NCBI RefSeq assembly: GCF_002954585.1
Contig: NZ_MSCI01000002.1
Location: 2,148,089 to 2,212,088 of the forward strand
From: Vibrio chagasii
Lineage (GTDB): Bacteria > Pseudomonadota > Gammaproteobacteria > Enterobacterales > Vibrionaceae
DNA: 64,000 nucleotides
Direction: 5' to 3'
The position numbers and the translations under genes were made by a program. Each line of letters begins with the position of its first letter. Position 1 is the stretch's first letter. This document shows, piece after piece, positions 43,844 through 53,586 of the stretch. The notes beneath the pieces are model-generated. The model did not search any database. It was not told the origin of the DNA and saw only the letters and a list, made by a program, of their open reading frames with translations.

Positions 43844-44686
43844 CTATTTAGCCTTAAAAGTGACTAACATTGGATTATGATCAGAAGCGTCCGTCATGGG
43901 CGCTTTTGCTTTTTCTACCTCTAAGCCACGATAAAACACATGGTCTAGCACTAGCCCCGTTATAAATTGAGTGCGATTATCCGGCTCAAAAGCGACCTCA
44001 GCCAAACCTACCTTTTCCAATGCCTCTTTCAATACGGTAAAACGAGCCTCACTCCAACTGTTAAAGTCACCGGCAAAAATAACTGGTCCACGATATTTTT
44101 GTAGATTGTCGGTTAAGCTCTTGAGTTGAGCTTCATAATCCTCGGTACCAAAGGTAAAGTTCACGGCGTGAATGTTGATCACCGCCAACTCTTTACCATT
44201 ACTCAACTTGTAACGTGACCAAAGAGCAGACTTAGGTAACTGCAACCAAGGCTCTTCATGAGTATAAGCACAAGCCTCGATAGGTAAATGAGTTGCGAGG
44301 TTAAGCACACCAGCACTTTTTTCAAATGCCTCAAACGCATTGACTCGAGTACTTCCCCATTGACCACTCGTTACCCACTGACGAAGTCCATCCGTCATGC
44401 TCGCTTCTTGTAGCAGTACTAAATCGCTTCCCGCTGTCAGCTTATTGAGTTCCGTCTGCCAATGACTACGGTTTTGCTTATAAATATTCCACACGGTGAG
44501 ACTTAAGCCGTCAGACACATCCAGCGCTTTAGGTTCAGAGTTTTGGTAGCAACTGTAGATGTCACTGCTGGTATTTGGAGAAGACGTGATTAGATTTGGT
44601 TTATTCGGGATAACAAAAATAAAGTGAAAACTTACGACGGCAAGTGTTATCAACAGCGTGATAACTATGATGGTTTTCTTGAACAT
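43844..44686 (-). CDS. endonuclease/exonuclease/phosphatase-family protein (YafD-like)
   Basis: A 280-residue protein from MFKKTIIVITLLITLAVVSF (ATG 44686), an N-terminal membrane anchor. The longer frame upstream overlaps glnB and its terminator. EEP-superfamily metal and phosphate motifs are TVWNIYKQN (about 66-74), LVLLQEAS (catalytic Glu, about 90-97), NIHAVNF, GDFNSWS (about 205-211) and SDHNPMLV at the end. The active site probably faces the periplasm. E. coli YafD is similar; the substrate is not known. Confidence 0.85.
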   Translation of the reverse strand: MFKKTIIVITLLITLAVVSFHFIFVIPNKPNLITSSPNTSSDIYSCYQNSEPKALDVSDGLSLTVWNIYKQNRSHWQTELNKLTAGSDLVLLQEASMTDGLRQWVTSGQWGSTRVNAFEAFEKSAGVLNLATHLPIEACAYTHEEPWLQLPKSALWSRYKLSNGKELAVINIHAVNFTFGTEDYEAQLKSLTDNLQKYRGPVIFAGDFNSWSEARFTVLKEALEKVGLAEVAFEPDNRTQFITGLVLDHVFYRGLEVEKAKAPMTDASDHNPMLVTFKAK

Positions 44687-44705
44687 ACAACACCCTACCA
44701 GAAAT

Positions 44706-44732
44706 GAAAAAGGAGCGATAAACGCTCCTTTT
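44706..44732 (-). terminator. intrinsic terminator of glnB
   Basis: AAAAGGAGCG (44708-44717) / CGCTCCTTTT (44723-44732), loop ATAAA. The minus-strand product continues with U. It ends 20 bases upstream of the YafD-like ATG. Confidence 0.75.
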
Positions 44733-44747
44733 AGGGTAATAGTTTTT

Positions 44748-45086
44748 TTATACGGCGTCTTCGTCTTCTTCGCCAGTACGAATACGTACCACACGTTCAA
44801 CGTCAGTGATGAAGATCTTACCATCGCCAATTTTACCAGTTTGAGCCGTCTCGATAATGGTATCAACACATTGGTCTGCTACTTCATCAGTAACAACGAT
44901 CTCTAACTTAACTTTAGGCAAAAAGTCGACCATGTACTCTGCGCCACGGTATAGCTCAGTATGACCCTTTTGGCGTCCGAAACCTTTAACTTCAGATACT
45001 GTCATACCCGTAATGCCCACTTCTGCAAGCGCCTCACGTACATCATCAAGTTTGAATGGCTTGATAATGGCTTCAATCTTTTTCAT
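44748..45086 (-). CDS. glnB: nitrogen regulatory protein P-II
   Basis: A 112-residue PII signal protein that reports glutamine and 2-oxoglutarate status to GlnE and NtrB. The T-loop site of uridylylation, Tyr51, is in RGAEYMVDFLPKVK; Asp54 favours GlnB over GlnK (Asn there). The C-loop GKIFITDVERVVRIRTGE is present. Start at 45086: AAGGG is then six bases upstream, whereas the ATG at 45092 touches the Shine-Dalgarno sequence. No amtB is adjacent, which also supports glnB. Confidence 0.95.
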   Translation of the reverse strand: MKKIEAIIKPFKLDDVREALAEVGITGMTVSEVKGFGRQKGHTELYRGAEYMVDFLPKVKLEIVVTDEVADQCVDTIIETAQTGKIGDGKIFITDVERVVRIRTGEEDEDAV

Positions 45087-45144
45087 GTTCATCCCTTAAA
45101 CTGTACGAATGGCTCATTATCGGATAGCTATAGTAAACATTCAA

Positions 45145-45175
45145 TGAAAAAAGCCAGAGCTTTAAAGCTCTGGCT
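45145..45175 (-). terminator. intrinsic terminator of the cytochrome c gene
   Basis: A perfect 24-bp palindrome, AGCCAGAGCTTT / AAAGCTCTGGCT (45152-45175), followed on the minus strand by six U. Confidence 0.85.
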
Positions 45176-45216
45176 CGAAATTCATCGTATTGTTTAATCT
45201 GTACTTTAAGAAGGGT

Positions 45217-45528
45217 TTACTTAAGGCTTGCGTAGTAAGCAGCTAGATTAGCGATGTCTTCATCATTCAGCATTGAAGCTTGAGCCTGCATGACAGCAGC
45301 CAAACCGCCGGTACGCTGGCCGTTCTTATATGCGTTGATTGATGAAGCAATGTATTGCTCGTTTTGACCTTTAAGGTTTGGGTAACCCGGGATCACTGCG
45401 ATACCGTCAGCACCGTGACAAGCTGCACATACTGCTGCTTTTGCTTGTCCTGCAGCAACATCACCTGCCAGAGCATTACCACTCAATAGTCCAAGTCCAA
45501 GAACTAATCCTAGTGTAATTTTTTTCAT
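45217..45528 (-). CDS. periplasmic cytochrome c (c553/c4-like monoheme)
   Basis: A 103-residue exported monoheme cytochrome. It has a signal peptide (MKKITLGLVLGLGLLSGNALA), heme motif CAACH (Cys34, Cys37, His38), distal Met candidates around MQAQASMLND, and the class I C-terminal helix NLAALAAYY-type (IANLAAYYASLK). The start at 45528 is chosen over an ATG four codons earlier because GGAAT then fits as the Shine-Dalgarno sequence. Probably an electron carrier to a terminal oxidase or a peroxidase; the partner is unknown. Confidence 0.9.
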   Translation of the reverse strand: MKKITLGLVLGLGLLSGNALAGDVAAGQAKAAVCAACHGADGIAVIPGYPNLKGQNEQYIASSINAYKNGQRTGGLAAVMQAQASMLNDEDIANLAAYYASLK

Positions 45529-45586
45529 TGCATATTCCATTAATTATTTTTATTAAAGTGACATAGAATTGTGACACAAACTTTTT

Positions 45587-46918
45587 CTAGTTGCTCCAAA
45601 GTGCTTCACAATCTTGACCATCGTAGTTTTTATCTACGAATAACCCTAAAACAGCGATCACTCGATCACCATCCATTAATATAGGCGTTCTGCGCCTCAG
45701 CCAGCTAGGCACTTGGTACTCTTGAAACAGCTTCTTAAGCTTCCTGCTATGCCCACGTCCAACTGGGTGCGCGGATAAACCTTCAGGATTAAAGGTAACA
45801 CGTAATACCGCGTTTTGGTCTGGTAAGCTGAACGTTTGTACCCGACGACCAAGTTCGGATTCAAATCTCCCCGCGTGCAAGCTCACACCTCCCAAGCCAT
45901 CTGGCAGAACCAACCTTCCACCAACGGCAATTTCACCTTGCCAGCCCGATAGATCTTTAGTCTCTCGAACCAAATAGAGTTTTTGATTAAAACGCCTAAC
46001 TTCAACGTCGTTTAACACCAGCTTAGGGTTAGCATCATGCTGAGCACACGCCACTTCCTCCCAGATAAGCTGGAGTTGCTTTTGGCTTGGCATCGCTTGC
46101 TGGCAATTACCTAACCACATTCTCAACAAGCGCGCTCTTAGTAAAGCAGATTGCTCAGATAAAACCTCTATACTCAAGCTCTGGTCATCACCGAGGGCTC
46201 GCTGTAAGTGAGAAGCTAACAACTCGTCTAGCAACATCTCTTGCTCGGCACAGAGCTGAGCGCTGCGACTGACAGACTCTCGAAAACTGGGCCAACGCTC
46301 GGTCAGCACCGGAGTCACTTGATGGCGAATAAAGTTACGGTCGAAACGCACATCCTGATTACTTTCATCTTCAACCCAAGTTAACCCCATACAGCTAGCG
46401 AACACTTCGATCTCTGCTCTGGTCACTGAAAGCATAGGACGAACAATATAAGCACCTGAAAATGGCATCACTTTCGCCATCGATGAGAGGCCTTTTGGAC
46501 CACTACCGCGCTTTAACGCTAATAGAAAAGTCTCGACTTGATCATCGATGTGTTGACCAGTAACCAGCATATCCCCTTGTCGAAGGTGCGATTTGAAGGC
46601 GTTATATCTGGCGTCTCGAGCGAGCTTTTCGATACTTTCACCACTATGAACATCCAGTGAGACACGCTCCACTGCCAAAGGCACTGACAAATCATCACAC
46701 CACGCTTGGCATTGCTCGGCCCATTGGTCCGCATTATCACTCAATCCATGATGAACATGGATTGCCTGACAATCGATGCGATGAGCTTTGGTGTATTGAG
46801 CAGCTAACTCCAACAGCACTCGTGAATCAACCCCACCACTAAAGGCCACCACCACCCGCTGAGGCTTGATTGCGCTTTGGTAAAATACAGAGGTAAACGT
46901 TTCGATTAAGTGAGTCAT
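45587..46918 (-). CDS. tilS: tRNA(Ile)-lysidine synthetase
   Basis: TilS converts C34 of tRNA-Ile(CAU) to lysidine, enabling AUA decoding. It has 443 residues. The PP-loop ATPase motif SGGVDS is at 27-32 and the HHGLSDNADQWAEQC segment at about 56-70. A TilS substrate-binding domain follows, then a C-terminal domain (about 360-440) with GRGHSRKLKKLFQEYQVPSW. It is essential and of usual length. It follows accA after a terminator. Confidence 0.96.
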   Translation of the reverse strand: MTHLIETFTSVFYQSAIKPQRVVVAFSGGVDSRVLLELAAQYTKAHRIDCQAIHVHHGLSDNADQWAEQCQAWCDDLSVPLAVERVSLDVHSGESIEKLARDARYNAFKSHLRQGDMLVTGQHIDDQVETFLLALKRGSGPKGLSSMAKVMPFSGAYIVRPMLSVTRAEIEVFASCMGLTWVEDESNQDVRFDRNFIRHQVTPVLTERWPSFRESVSRSAQLCAEQEMLLDELLASHLQRALGDDQSLSIEVLSEQSALLRARLLRMWLGNCQQAMPSQKQLQLIWEEVACAQHDANPKLVLNDVEVRRFNQKLYLVRETKDLSGWQGEIAVGGRLVLPDGLGGVSLHAGRFESELGRRVQTFSLPDQNAVLRVTFNPEGLSAHPVGRGHSRKLKKLFQEYQVPSWLRRRTPILMDGDRVIAVLGLFVDKNYDGQDCEALWSN

Positions 46919-46966
46919 GAGGCTTAATAAACCAAGAAGGTGTTTGAAAGGTAATATTTAAATAAT

Positions 46967-46999
46967 AAAAAAGGGTTGGCACTGAGTCCAACCCTTTCA
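46967..46999 (-). terminator. intrinsic terminator of accA
   Basis: AAGGGTTGG (46971-46979) / CCAACCCTT (46988-46996), 8-base loop. The minus-strand product ends in six U. It closes the long envelope/replication transcription block. Confidence 0.8.
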
Positions 47000-47041
47000 T
47001 CATCTTGTTACATAAAGTCCGCCTTCGAATAAGGCAGCTTA

Positions 47042-48001
47042 TCAGCAGTAACCGTAGCTCATTAGACGCTGGTAACGACGCTCAAGAAGCGTTTCGTTAT
47101 CAAACTGCTCTAGCTCTTCAAGTTGTTTAACTAAAAGGTCTTTCATGTTTTGAGCGGTTTGTACTGGATCACGGTGTGCACCACCTAGCGGCTCAGGGAT
47201 AATTTCGTCGATAAGCTCAAGCTCTTTAAGACGAGGAGCAATTAGGCCCATCGCTTCAGCAGCTTGTGGTGCTTTATCTGAATCACGCCATAGGATCGAA
47301 GCACAACCTTCTGGAGAGATTACTGAGTACGTAGAGTACTGAAGCATGTTCACGTAGTCACCAACACCAATTGCTAGTGCACCACCAGAACCGCCTTCAC
47401 CAACAACGTTACAGATAACTGGAACAGAAAGACCAGCCATAACCTTAAGGTTTTTAGCGATAGCTTCAGACTGACCACGTTCTTCCGCGCCAACACCTGG
47501 GTATGCGCCAGCCGTATCGATGAAAGTAATGATAGGCATGTTGAAACGCTCAGCAGTTTCCATTAGGCGAAGTGCCTTACGGTAACCTTCTGGCTTTGGC
47601 ATACCAAAGTTGCGAAGTACTTTTTCTTTAGTCTCGCGACCTTTCTGGTGACCAATAACCATAACAGGACGGCCATTTAGACGAGCCATACCACCCACGA
47701 TTGCTTTGTCGTCAGCGTAAGCGCGATCGCCCGCCATCTCTTCAAATTCAGTGAATGCATGCTCCAGGTAATCTTTTGTGTAAGGACGTTGTGGATGACG
47801 AGCAAGTTGAGCTACCTGCCATGCACCTAAGTCGCTAAAGATTTTCTGTTTAAGCTCTAAGCTTTTTTTCTCTAGTTGTTCGATTTCTTTGTCTAGATCT
47901 ACCGCTGTGTCACCACCGTGACGCGAAACGTCACGTAGCGCTTCGATTTTTGCTTCAAGTTCAGCGATAGGCTTTTCAAATTCTAGAAAGTTCAGGCTCA
48001 T
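47042..48001 (-). CDS. accA: acetyl-CoA carboxylase carboxyltransferase alpha subunit
   Basis: AccA, with AccD, transfers CO2 from carboxybiotin to acetyl-CoA, giving malonyl-CoA for fatty acid synthesis. It has 319 residues, exactly E. coli length. Features include the N-terminal coiled helix (LNFLEFEKPIAELEAKIEAL), the crotonase-type core with TFIDTAGAYPGVGAEERGQ (about 154-172) and GEGGSGGALAIGVGD (about 203-217), and the C-terminal helical region. It is downstream of dnaE, the conserved gammaproteobacterial order. Confidence 0.98.
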   Translation of the reverse strand: MSLNFLEFEKPIAELEAKIEALRDVSRHGGDTAVDLDKEIEQLEKKSLELKQKIFSDLGAWQVAQLARHPQRPYTKDYLEHAFTEFEEMAGDRAYADDKAIVGGMARLNGRPVMVIGHQKGRETKEKVLRNFGMPKPEGYRKALRLMETAERFNMPIITFIDTAGAYPGVGAEERGQSEAIAKNLKVMAGLSVPVICNVVGEGGSGGALAIGVGDYVNMLQYSTYSVISPEGCASILWRDSDKAPQAAEAMGLIAPRLKELELIDEIIPEPLGGAHRDPVQTAQNMKDLLVKQLEELEQFDNETLLERRYQRLMSYGYC

Positions 48002-48046
48002 CTATGAATCCTTGTTGATTCAGCTCCGCATTTGCGAAGCTAAATT

Positions 48047-51000
48047 TTAGTTAAATTCGAGTTCTACTTGGCTATTTCCAAGCAGCTGTTTTAATTCGTC
48101 TAGTAATGTATCACTTGGCGTCACACGCCATTCTGTGCCCAATGTTAACCGCGCTCTAGCGTCGGCACGCTGGTAGTATACATTGACTGGGACCGTTCCG
48201 GCTCTATAAGGTTCTAAGATTTGACTAAATCGTTCAAAAAATTGACCATTAATTTGGGATTCATCGATAGATATCGATACCCCGCGAGCATATTTTTCAC
48301 GGGCGCTTCCTAAGTCCATGACCTCGCGCGCGGACATTTTAAGCCCACCGTTGAAGTCATCAAAGCTGACCTGTCCAGAAACGACCACAATTTTGTCTTT
48401 TTCGAGCAATTCTGCGTAACGATCGAGCGCATCTGAGAACAACATCACTTCCATACGCCCAGATCGATCGTCAATGGTCATCAAACCAATTCGAGTGCCA
48501 CGCTTGGTGGTCATTACTCGAGCTGCAATAACCAAACCTGCAATGGTTAATGATTGATCACGACGTGTTGGCGTCGCATCTTTCAGACGGCAGCTGGTGT
48601 ATTTCGCTAACTCTTTGATGTAAGCGTTAACCGGGTGACCCGTCAGGTACAAACCTAGCGTTTCACGCTCACCTTCGAGCCAAACCTTTTCAGGCCATCT
48701 TGGTACTTGGGTGTACTTGTGCTCGACTTCTTCAGGAGCATCCGTCAATACACCAAACATATCCGATTGCCCAAAGGACTCAGCATGGTGATATTGGCTT
48801 GCTGCTTTAACCGCATCAGCCAATGAAGCCATCATCGCTGCACGGTGAGGACCTAATCTATCTAACGCACCCGATAGAATCAACTTTTCGATAACACGCT
48901 TGTTAACTTTCTTTAAATCGATACGAGCACAGAAGTCGAATAAATCTTTGAAGTAACCGCCCTTATTTCTCGCTTCAATGATCGCTTCAATCGGACCTTC
49001 ACCTACCCCTTTAATCGCGCCGATGCCGTAAACGATCGCACCGTCGTCATCAACATTGAATCGGTAGAGACCAGAGTTTATATCAGGCGGAAGCAGTTTG
49101 AGCTTCATGCGGAAACACTCATCAACAAGGCCAATAACCTTCTCAGTGTTATCCATATCCGCCGTCATTACCGCGGCCATAAACTCTGCAGGATAGTGTG
49201 TTTTCAGCCACAGTGTTTGGTAAGAAACCAATGCGTACGCAGCTGAGTGAGATTTGTTAAAGCCGTAGCCCGCAAACTTTTCTACCAAGTCAAAGATCTT
49301 CATGGCAAGTTCGCCATCAACACCGTTGGCTTCTGCACCTTCTTTAAAGGTGCCGCGCTGCTTCGCCATCTCTTCTGGCTTTTTCTTACCCATCGCACGA
49401 CGCAACATATCTGCGCCACCTAGCGTATAACCCGCGAGGATTTGGGCAATCTGCATTACCTGCTCTTGGTACAAGATAATGCCGTAGGTTGGTTCAAGCG
49501 TCTCTTTTAACGATTCGTGTTGCCATGTTTCATCTGGGTATGAGATCGCTTCTCTGCCGTGCTTACGGTCGATAAAGTTATCTACCATGCCCGATTGCAG
49601 TGGACCCGGACGGAACAAGGCTACCAATGCGATAATATCTTCGAAACAGTCAGGTTGAAGACGTTTGATAAGATCTTTCATACCACGAGATTCCAGCTGG
49701 AATACCGCAGTGGTTTCAGAGTTTTGTAGTAAATTAAACGACGCTTGATCATCTAAAGGAATCGATTCGATACGAACTGGATCTTTGCCTTCGCGCTCAA
49801 GCCTTGGGTTTACTAGGCCCAACGCCCAATCAATGATCGTTAGAGTACGCAGACCCAAGAAGTCAAACTTAACCAAGCCAGCGGTTTCAACGTCATTCTT
49901 ATCGAATTGCGTTACCGGGAAGTTACCTTCGGCATCGGCGTAGATAGGTGCAAAGTCTGTGATCGTGGTTGGTGAGATTACAACACCACCCGCGTGTTTA
50001 CCGGCGTTTCGCGTACAACCTTCTAGAATGCGACACTTATCGATCAGTTCACGAACCTCTTCATCGCCATCATAAAGCTCTGGCAGTGTAGGCTCGGCAA
50101 GAAAGGCTTTCTCTAGTGTCATACCCGGATCTGGCGGTACAAGCTTAGAAATACGGTCGACGAAGCCAAACGGGTGGCCAAGTACACGGCCTACGTCACG
50201 AATTACCGCTTTTGCTGCCATGGTACCAAAGGTGATGATCTGAGATACCGCATCACGACCATACATTTCAGCAACGTGATCAATTACTTGGTCACGCTTA
50301 TCCATACAGAAGTCGATATCGAAATCGGGCATCGAGACACGTTCTGGGTTCAAGAAACGTTCGAATAGTAGATCGTATTCTAGCGGATCGAGATCCGTGA
50401 TATCCAATGCGTACGCCACCAATGAACCTGCACCCGAACCACGACCTGGGCCTACTGGTACATCGTTATCTTTAGACCACTGGATGAATTCCATTACGAT
50501 CAAGAAGTAACCCGGGAAACCCATGTTGTTGATAACTTCAAGTTCGACTTTAAGGCGCTCATCGTACTCAGGACGGCGCTCGGCTCGAACTTGCTCATCT
50601 GGGAACAAGAATGCTAGACGACGCTCAAGACCTTCTTCTGACTTCTTGATCAAGAAGTCTTCGATCGCTAAACCTTCGGTCGGGAAGTTAGGGAGGAAGT
50701 ACTCACCAAGACGAACAGTAACGTTACAACGCTTAGCGATCTCAACACTGTTTTCAAGCGCTTCTGGGATATCTGAAAACAGCTCACACATCTCTTCTTC
50801 GCTACGAAGATACTGTTGCGCGCTGTAGTTTTTTGGACGACGTGGATCGACCATGGTGTAACCATCGTGGATCGCTACGCGGATTTCATGGGCATCAAAC
50901 AAATCTTCGGTTAAGAACACTACTTCATTGGTTGCCACGACAGGTAAGTCTTGTTGCTCAGCAAGCTCTAACGCGAAGTGCAGGTAAGACTCTTCATCGG

Positions 51001-51526
51001 CACGTCCGGTACGAATCAGCTCTAAGTAAAAGCGATCAGGGAAGTGAGTCTTGTAAAATTCGACACTACTCGCGACGAGATCACGGTTACCTTTCAGTAA
51101 TGCCTTACCGATCTCGCCTTCTTTAGCACCAGATAAGATAATCAAGCCTTCAGCATTTTCGATTAACCACTCTTTGTCGATCACAGGTTGATGCTGTATG
51201 TGACCACGCAAGTAAGCTTTTGAAATCAGCAAGGTAAGGTTGTTATAACCTTTGTTATCAGACGCTAAAACCGTCAGTTTCGTCAGCTCATCTCCAAATT
51301 CTGGAGATTGCATCAAAAAATCAGCACCAATAATTGGTTTAACCCCACACCCATGGGCAGTACCGTAAAATTTCACCAAACCACATAGGTTAGTGAAGTC
51401 GGTAAGTGCTAGAGCTGGCATACCCATTTCAGCAACTTTTTTAACTAATGGTGGCACCTTAGACAGGCCATCCACCATAGAAAAGTCACTGTGTACGCGT
51501 AGGTGAACAAATTTTGGATCTGACAT
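48047..51526 (-). CDS. dnaE: DNA polymerase III alpha subunit
   Basis: The replicative polymerase catalytic subunit, 1159 residues. The PHP domain starts HLRVHSDFSMVDGLSKV (about 7-23). The catalytic aspartates lie in PDFDIDFCMDKRDQ (about 399-412), with a third in the palm. The thumb and fingers (GRGSGAGSLVAYALDITD region and AGKHAGGVVIS) are intact. A helix-hairpin-helix, an OB fold (LTIAGLVIAARVMTTKRGTRI, about 1000) and the tau-binding C-terminus follow. It is partnered by dnaQ at 38.6 kb. Confidence 0.98.
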   Translation of the reverse strand: MSDPKFVHLRVHSDFSMVDGLSKVPPLVKKVAEMGMPALALTDFTNLCGLVKFYGTAHGCGVKPIIGADFLMQSPEFGDELTKLTVLASDNKGYNNLTLLISKAYLRGHIQHQPVIDKEWLIENAEGLIILSGAKEGEIGKALLKGNRDLVASSVEFYKTHFPDRFYLELIRTGRADEESYLHFALELAEQQDLPVVATNEVVFLTEDLFDAHEIRVAIHDGYTMVDPRRPKNYSAQQYLRSEEEMCELFSDIPEALENSVEIAKRCNVTVRLGEYFLPNFPTEGLAIEDFLIKKSEEGLERRLAFLFPDEQVRAERRPEYDERLKVELEVINNMGFPGYFLIVMEFIQWSKDNDVPVGPGRGSGAGSLVAYALDITDLDPLEYDLLFERFLNPERVSMPDFDIDFCMDKRDQVIDHVAEMYGRDAVSQIITFGTMAAKAVIRDVGRVLGHPFGFVDRISKLVPPDPGMTLEKAFLAEPTLPELYDGDEEVRELIDKCRILEGCTRNAGKHAGGVVISPTTITDFAPIYADAEGNFPVTQFDKNDVETAGLVKFDFLGLRTLTIIDWALGLVNPRLEREGKDPVRIESIPLDDQASFNLLQNSETTAVFQLESRGMKDLIKRLQPDCFEDIIALVALFRPGPLQSGMVDNFIDRKHGREAISYPDETWQHESLKETLEPTYGIILYQEQVMQIAQILAGYTLGGADMLRRAMGKKKPEEMAKQRGTFKEGAEANGVDGELAMKIFDLVEKFAGYGFNKSHSAAYALVSYQTLWLKTHYPAEFMAAVMTADMDNTEKVIGLVDECFRMKLKLLPPDINSGLYRFNVDDDGAIVYGIGAIKGVGEGPIEAIIEARNKGGYFKDLFDFCARIDLKKVNKRVIEKLILSGALDRLGPHRAAMMASLADAVKAASQYHHAESFGQSDMFGVLTDAPEEVEHKYTQVPRWPEKVWLEGERETLGLYLTGHPVNAYIKELAKYTSCRLKDATPTRRDQSLTIAGLVIAARVMTTKRGTRIGLMTIDDRSGRMEVMLFSDALDRYAELLEKDKIVVVSGQVSFDDFNGGLKMSAREVMDLGSAREKYARGVSISIDESQINGQFFERFSQILEPYRAGTVPVNVYYQRADARARLTLGTEWRVTPSDTLLDELKQLLGNSQVELEFN

Positions 51527-51638
51527 TATTTTTCCTGAGTTCTAGACCGGAGCCTAGGATTACAACTGAGTGTATTCTATTTTTTTCTATTGCTAGTAAG
51601 CAAATTTATTCGAAGATCAACGCTTATCTGTGTAGCAC

Positions 51639-52259
51639 TTAATCAATGCCTAAAATACGTTTTACTGGTTTAAAGCTCTTACGGTAGTTCTCGGTAACAC
51701 CGTGCTTTTCAATTGCCTCGAAATGCGCCTTGGTCGGGTAACCTTTGTGTTTGGCAAAACCAAATTCCGGATGAAGCTTATCAAGCTCTTCCATCTCTTG
51801 GTCACGTACAACTTTAGCAATAATAGACGCTGCACTGATTTCAGCGACGCGCAAGTCACCTTTAACCACTGCAACACCGGCCATTGGCAACTCAGGTACA
51901 CGGTTACCATCAATCAAAGCCATATCTGGTTGGACGCTTAACCCAGCAATCGCACGCTGCATCGCAACCATAGTCGCTTGTAGAATATTGAGTTCATCAA
52001 TTTCTTGCGGTGAACAACGACCTACAGACCATGCCAATGCTTTCTCTTTAATTTCAGGCAGCAGCGCAAGGCGCTTTTTCTCAGACAGTTTCTTTGAGTC
52101 GTTCAAGCCTTCAATAGGATTATTCGGGTCTAGGATAACCGCAGCTGTCACTACATCACCAACCAATGGTCCACGCCCTACTTCATCGACGCCCGCAAAT
52201 AGCTGGTAGCCTTGAGGGTATTCGAAAGGTGGAAGCTCTTTTTTCTCTTTTACTGCCAT
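51639..52259 (-). CDS. rnhB: ribonuclease HII
   Basis: RNase HII removes misincorporated ribonucleotides from DNA. It has 206 residues. Catalytic motifs are GVDEVGRGPLVGDVV (Asp, Glu; about 23-37), LIDGNRVPEL (Asp, about 114) and the DKLHPEFGFAKHKGYPT region with the fourth acidic residue. It lies between lpxB and dnaE with 48- and 112-base gaps, the same order as E. coli lpxB-rnhB-dnaE. Confidence 0.97.
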   Translation of the reverse strand: MAVKEKKELPPFEYPQGYQLFAGVDEVGRGPLVGDVVTAAVILDPNNPIEGLNDSKKLSEKKRLALLPEIKEKALAWSVGRCSPQEIDELNILQATMVAMQRAIAGLSVQPDMALIDGNRVPELPMAGVAVVKGDLRVAEISAASIIAKVVRDQEMEELDKLHPEFGFAKHKGYPTKAHFEAIEKHGVTENYRKSFKPVKRILGID

Positions 52260-52307
52260 GACAATTCTCTTTGTAACTTTTAAGCCCGTGCTTTTGAAAC
52301 TAGCACG

Positions 52308-53504
52308 TTATAATTCAACAAACTCTCGGCCGATCAATTTAAGCACCGCGTTGGCAGCTTGTTTGTCTGCATCTTTACGGATCCAGTGGTGCATTTCAGT
52401 AAAGCGTTCAATCAGCGCACTGTTATCCGCAGATAGCATCTTATCAACCGAAGGGAATAAGAAGTCTGGATGGCACTCTTCCAAGATGTGCTCTTTGACG
52501 ATTTCTTCACCTGCCAGAATATTCGGCAGTGACACAAACTCAGTGATAGCCAGCTTCTTCACAATGTAGCCCGTCAACTTATTCACTTTGTAGCCCACAA
52601 CCATTGGACGCTTAAGCAGCATGCACTCAAGAGCGACCGTGCCCGATGCCAATAGTACAGAGTCCGCTGCAGTGATCACGTTACGAGCTGTATCCTGCAC
52701 AATGACAAAATCTAATTCTGGTGCTGTCGCCTTCCAAATCTCGGTAAACTGTTGCTTGCGAGTTTCATTAACAGCAGCCACTACGAAACCAATGTCTGGG
52801 TACTTTTGTTTGATACGTTTACAAGTTTCAATGAACGGTTGCGCGATAAGCTTCATTTCACCACCGCGACTGCCCGGCAGAACCGCTAACCACTGCTTGT
52901 CTTGCTCTAATCCAAGCAATTCTCGTGCTTCCGCTTGATTTGGCTCGAGTGGAATAGCATCTGCTAGTGTATGACCAACAAATTCACAGGCAACGTTGTA
53001 TTTGTCGTAGAACGCTTTTTCAAATGGTAAGAATGCCAGCACCAGGTCGGTTGCTTTGTCGATCTTAAAAATACGTTTTGGACGCCACGCCCATACTGAA
53101 GGGCTAACGTAATGAACCGTTTTTATACCTGCGTTCTTAAGATCTAGCTCCAGTCTCAAGTTAAAGTCAGGAGCATCAATACCAACGAACACATCTGGTG
53201 GATTCTGAGTGAAATATTTAACCAGTTCTGCTTTTACTTTGAGCAGACGAGGCAAGCGACCAAGTACTTCAACAAGGCCCATTACGGCAAGCTCTTCCAT
53301 CTCAAACAAAGATTCACAGCCTAGCGCTTTCATTTTTGGTCCGCCAATACCGACAAATTCTGCATTCGGGTACTGAGCTTTTATCGCTTTGATAAAGCCT
53401 TCGCCAAGAGTATCACCAGAGAGTTCTCCGACAACAACGCCTACACGCAGTGGCTCCTTGGAAACAAAGCCTGAGTTATTGGTTTGTGCTTCTTGTTGTG
53501 CCAT
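52308..53504 (-). CDS. lpxB: lipid-A-disaccharide synthase
   Basis: LpxB joins 2,3-diacyl-GlcN-1-P and UDP-2,3-diacyl-GlcN to the tetraacyl disaccharide of lipid A. It has 398 residues, of the GT19 family, and is a peripheral inner membrane protein. Key segments are VVVGELSGDTLGEGFI, VGIDAPDFNLRLE, YVSPSVWAWRPKR and LPGSRGGEMK. About 15 extra polar residues precede the usual start. A terminator stands between lpxA and this gene, so it may have reduced read-through or its own promoter. Confidence 0.97.
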   Translation of the reverse strand: MAQQEAQTNNSGFVSKEPLRVGVVVGELSGDTLGEGFIKAIKAQYPNAEFVGIGGPKMKALGCESLFEMEELAVMGLVEVLGRLPRLLKVKAELVKYFTQNPPDVFVGIDAPDFNLRLELDLKNAGIKTVHYVSPSVWAWRPKRIFKIDKATDLVLAFLPFEKAFYDKYNVACEFVGHTLADAIPLEPNQAEARELLGLEQDKQWLAVLPGSRGGEMKLIAQPFIETCKRIKQKYPDIGFVVAAVNETRKQQFTEIWKATAPELDFVIVQDTARNVITAADSVLLASGTVALECMLLKRPMVVGYKVNKLTGYIVKKLAITEFVSLPNILAGEEIVKEHILEECHPDFLFPSVDKMLSADNSALIERFTEMHHWIRKDADKQAANAVLKLIGREFVEL

Positions 53505-53533
53505 AGTTTTCCAATTCCCTTCTCGCCTAAAAC

Positions 53534-53567
53534 AAAAAAGATCGCCTTAAAAGTAGCGATCTTTTTT
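53534..53567 (-). terminator. terminator-like hairpin between lpxA and lpxB
   Basis: AAAAAAGATCGC (53534-53545) / GCGATCTTTTTT (53556-53567), 10-base loop, followed on the minus strand by a U-rich run. It stands inside the essential lpx block. Confidence 0.75.
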
Positions 53568-53586
53568 ATATCAATCACACTTGGTA

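Noticed and set aside
44687..44869. 61-codon N-terminal extension of the YafD-like gene
   Set aside because: It runs through glnB and its terminator, and would place sequence ahead of the membrane anchor.
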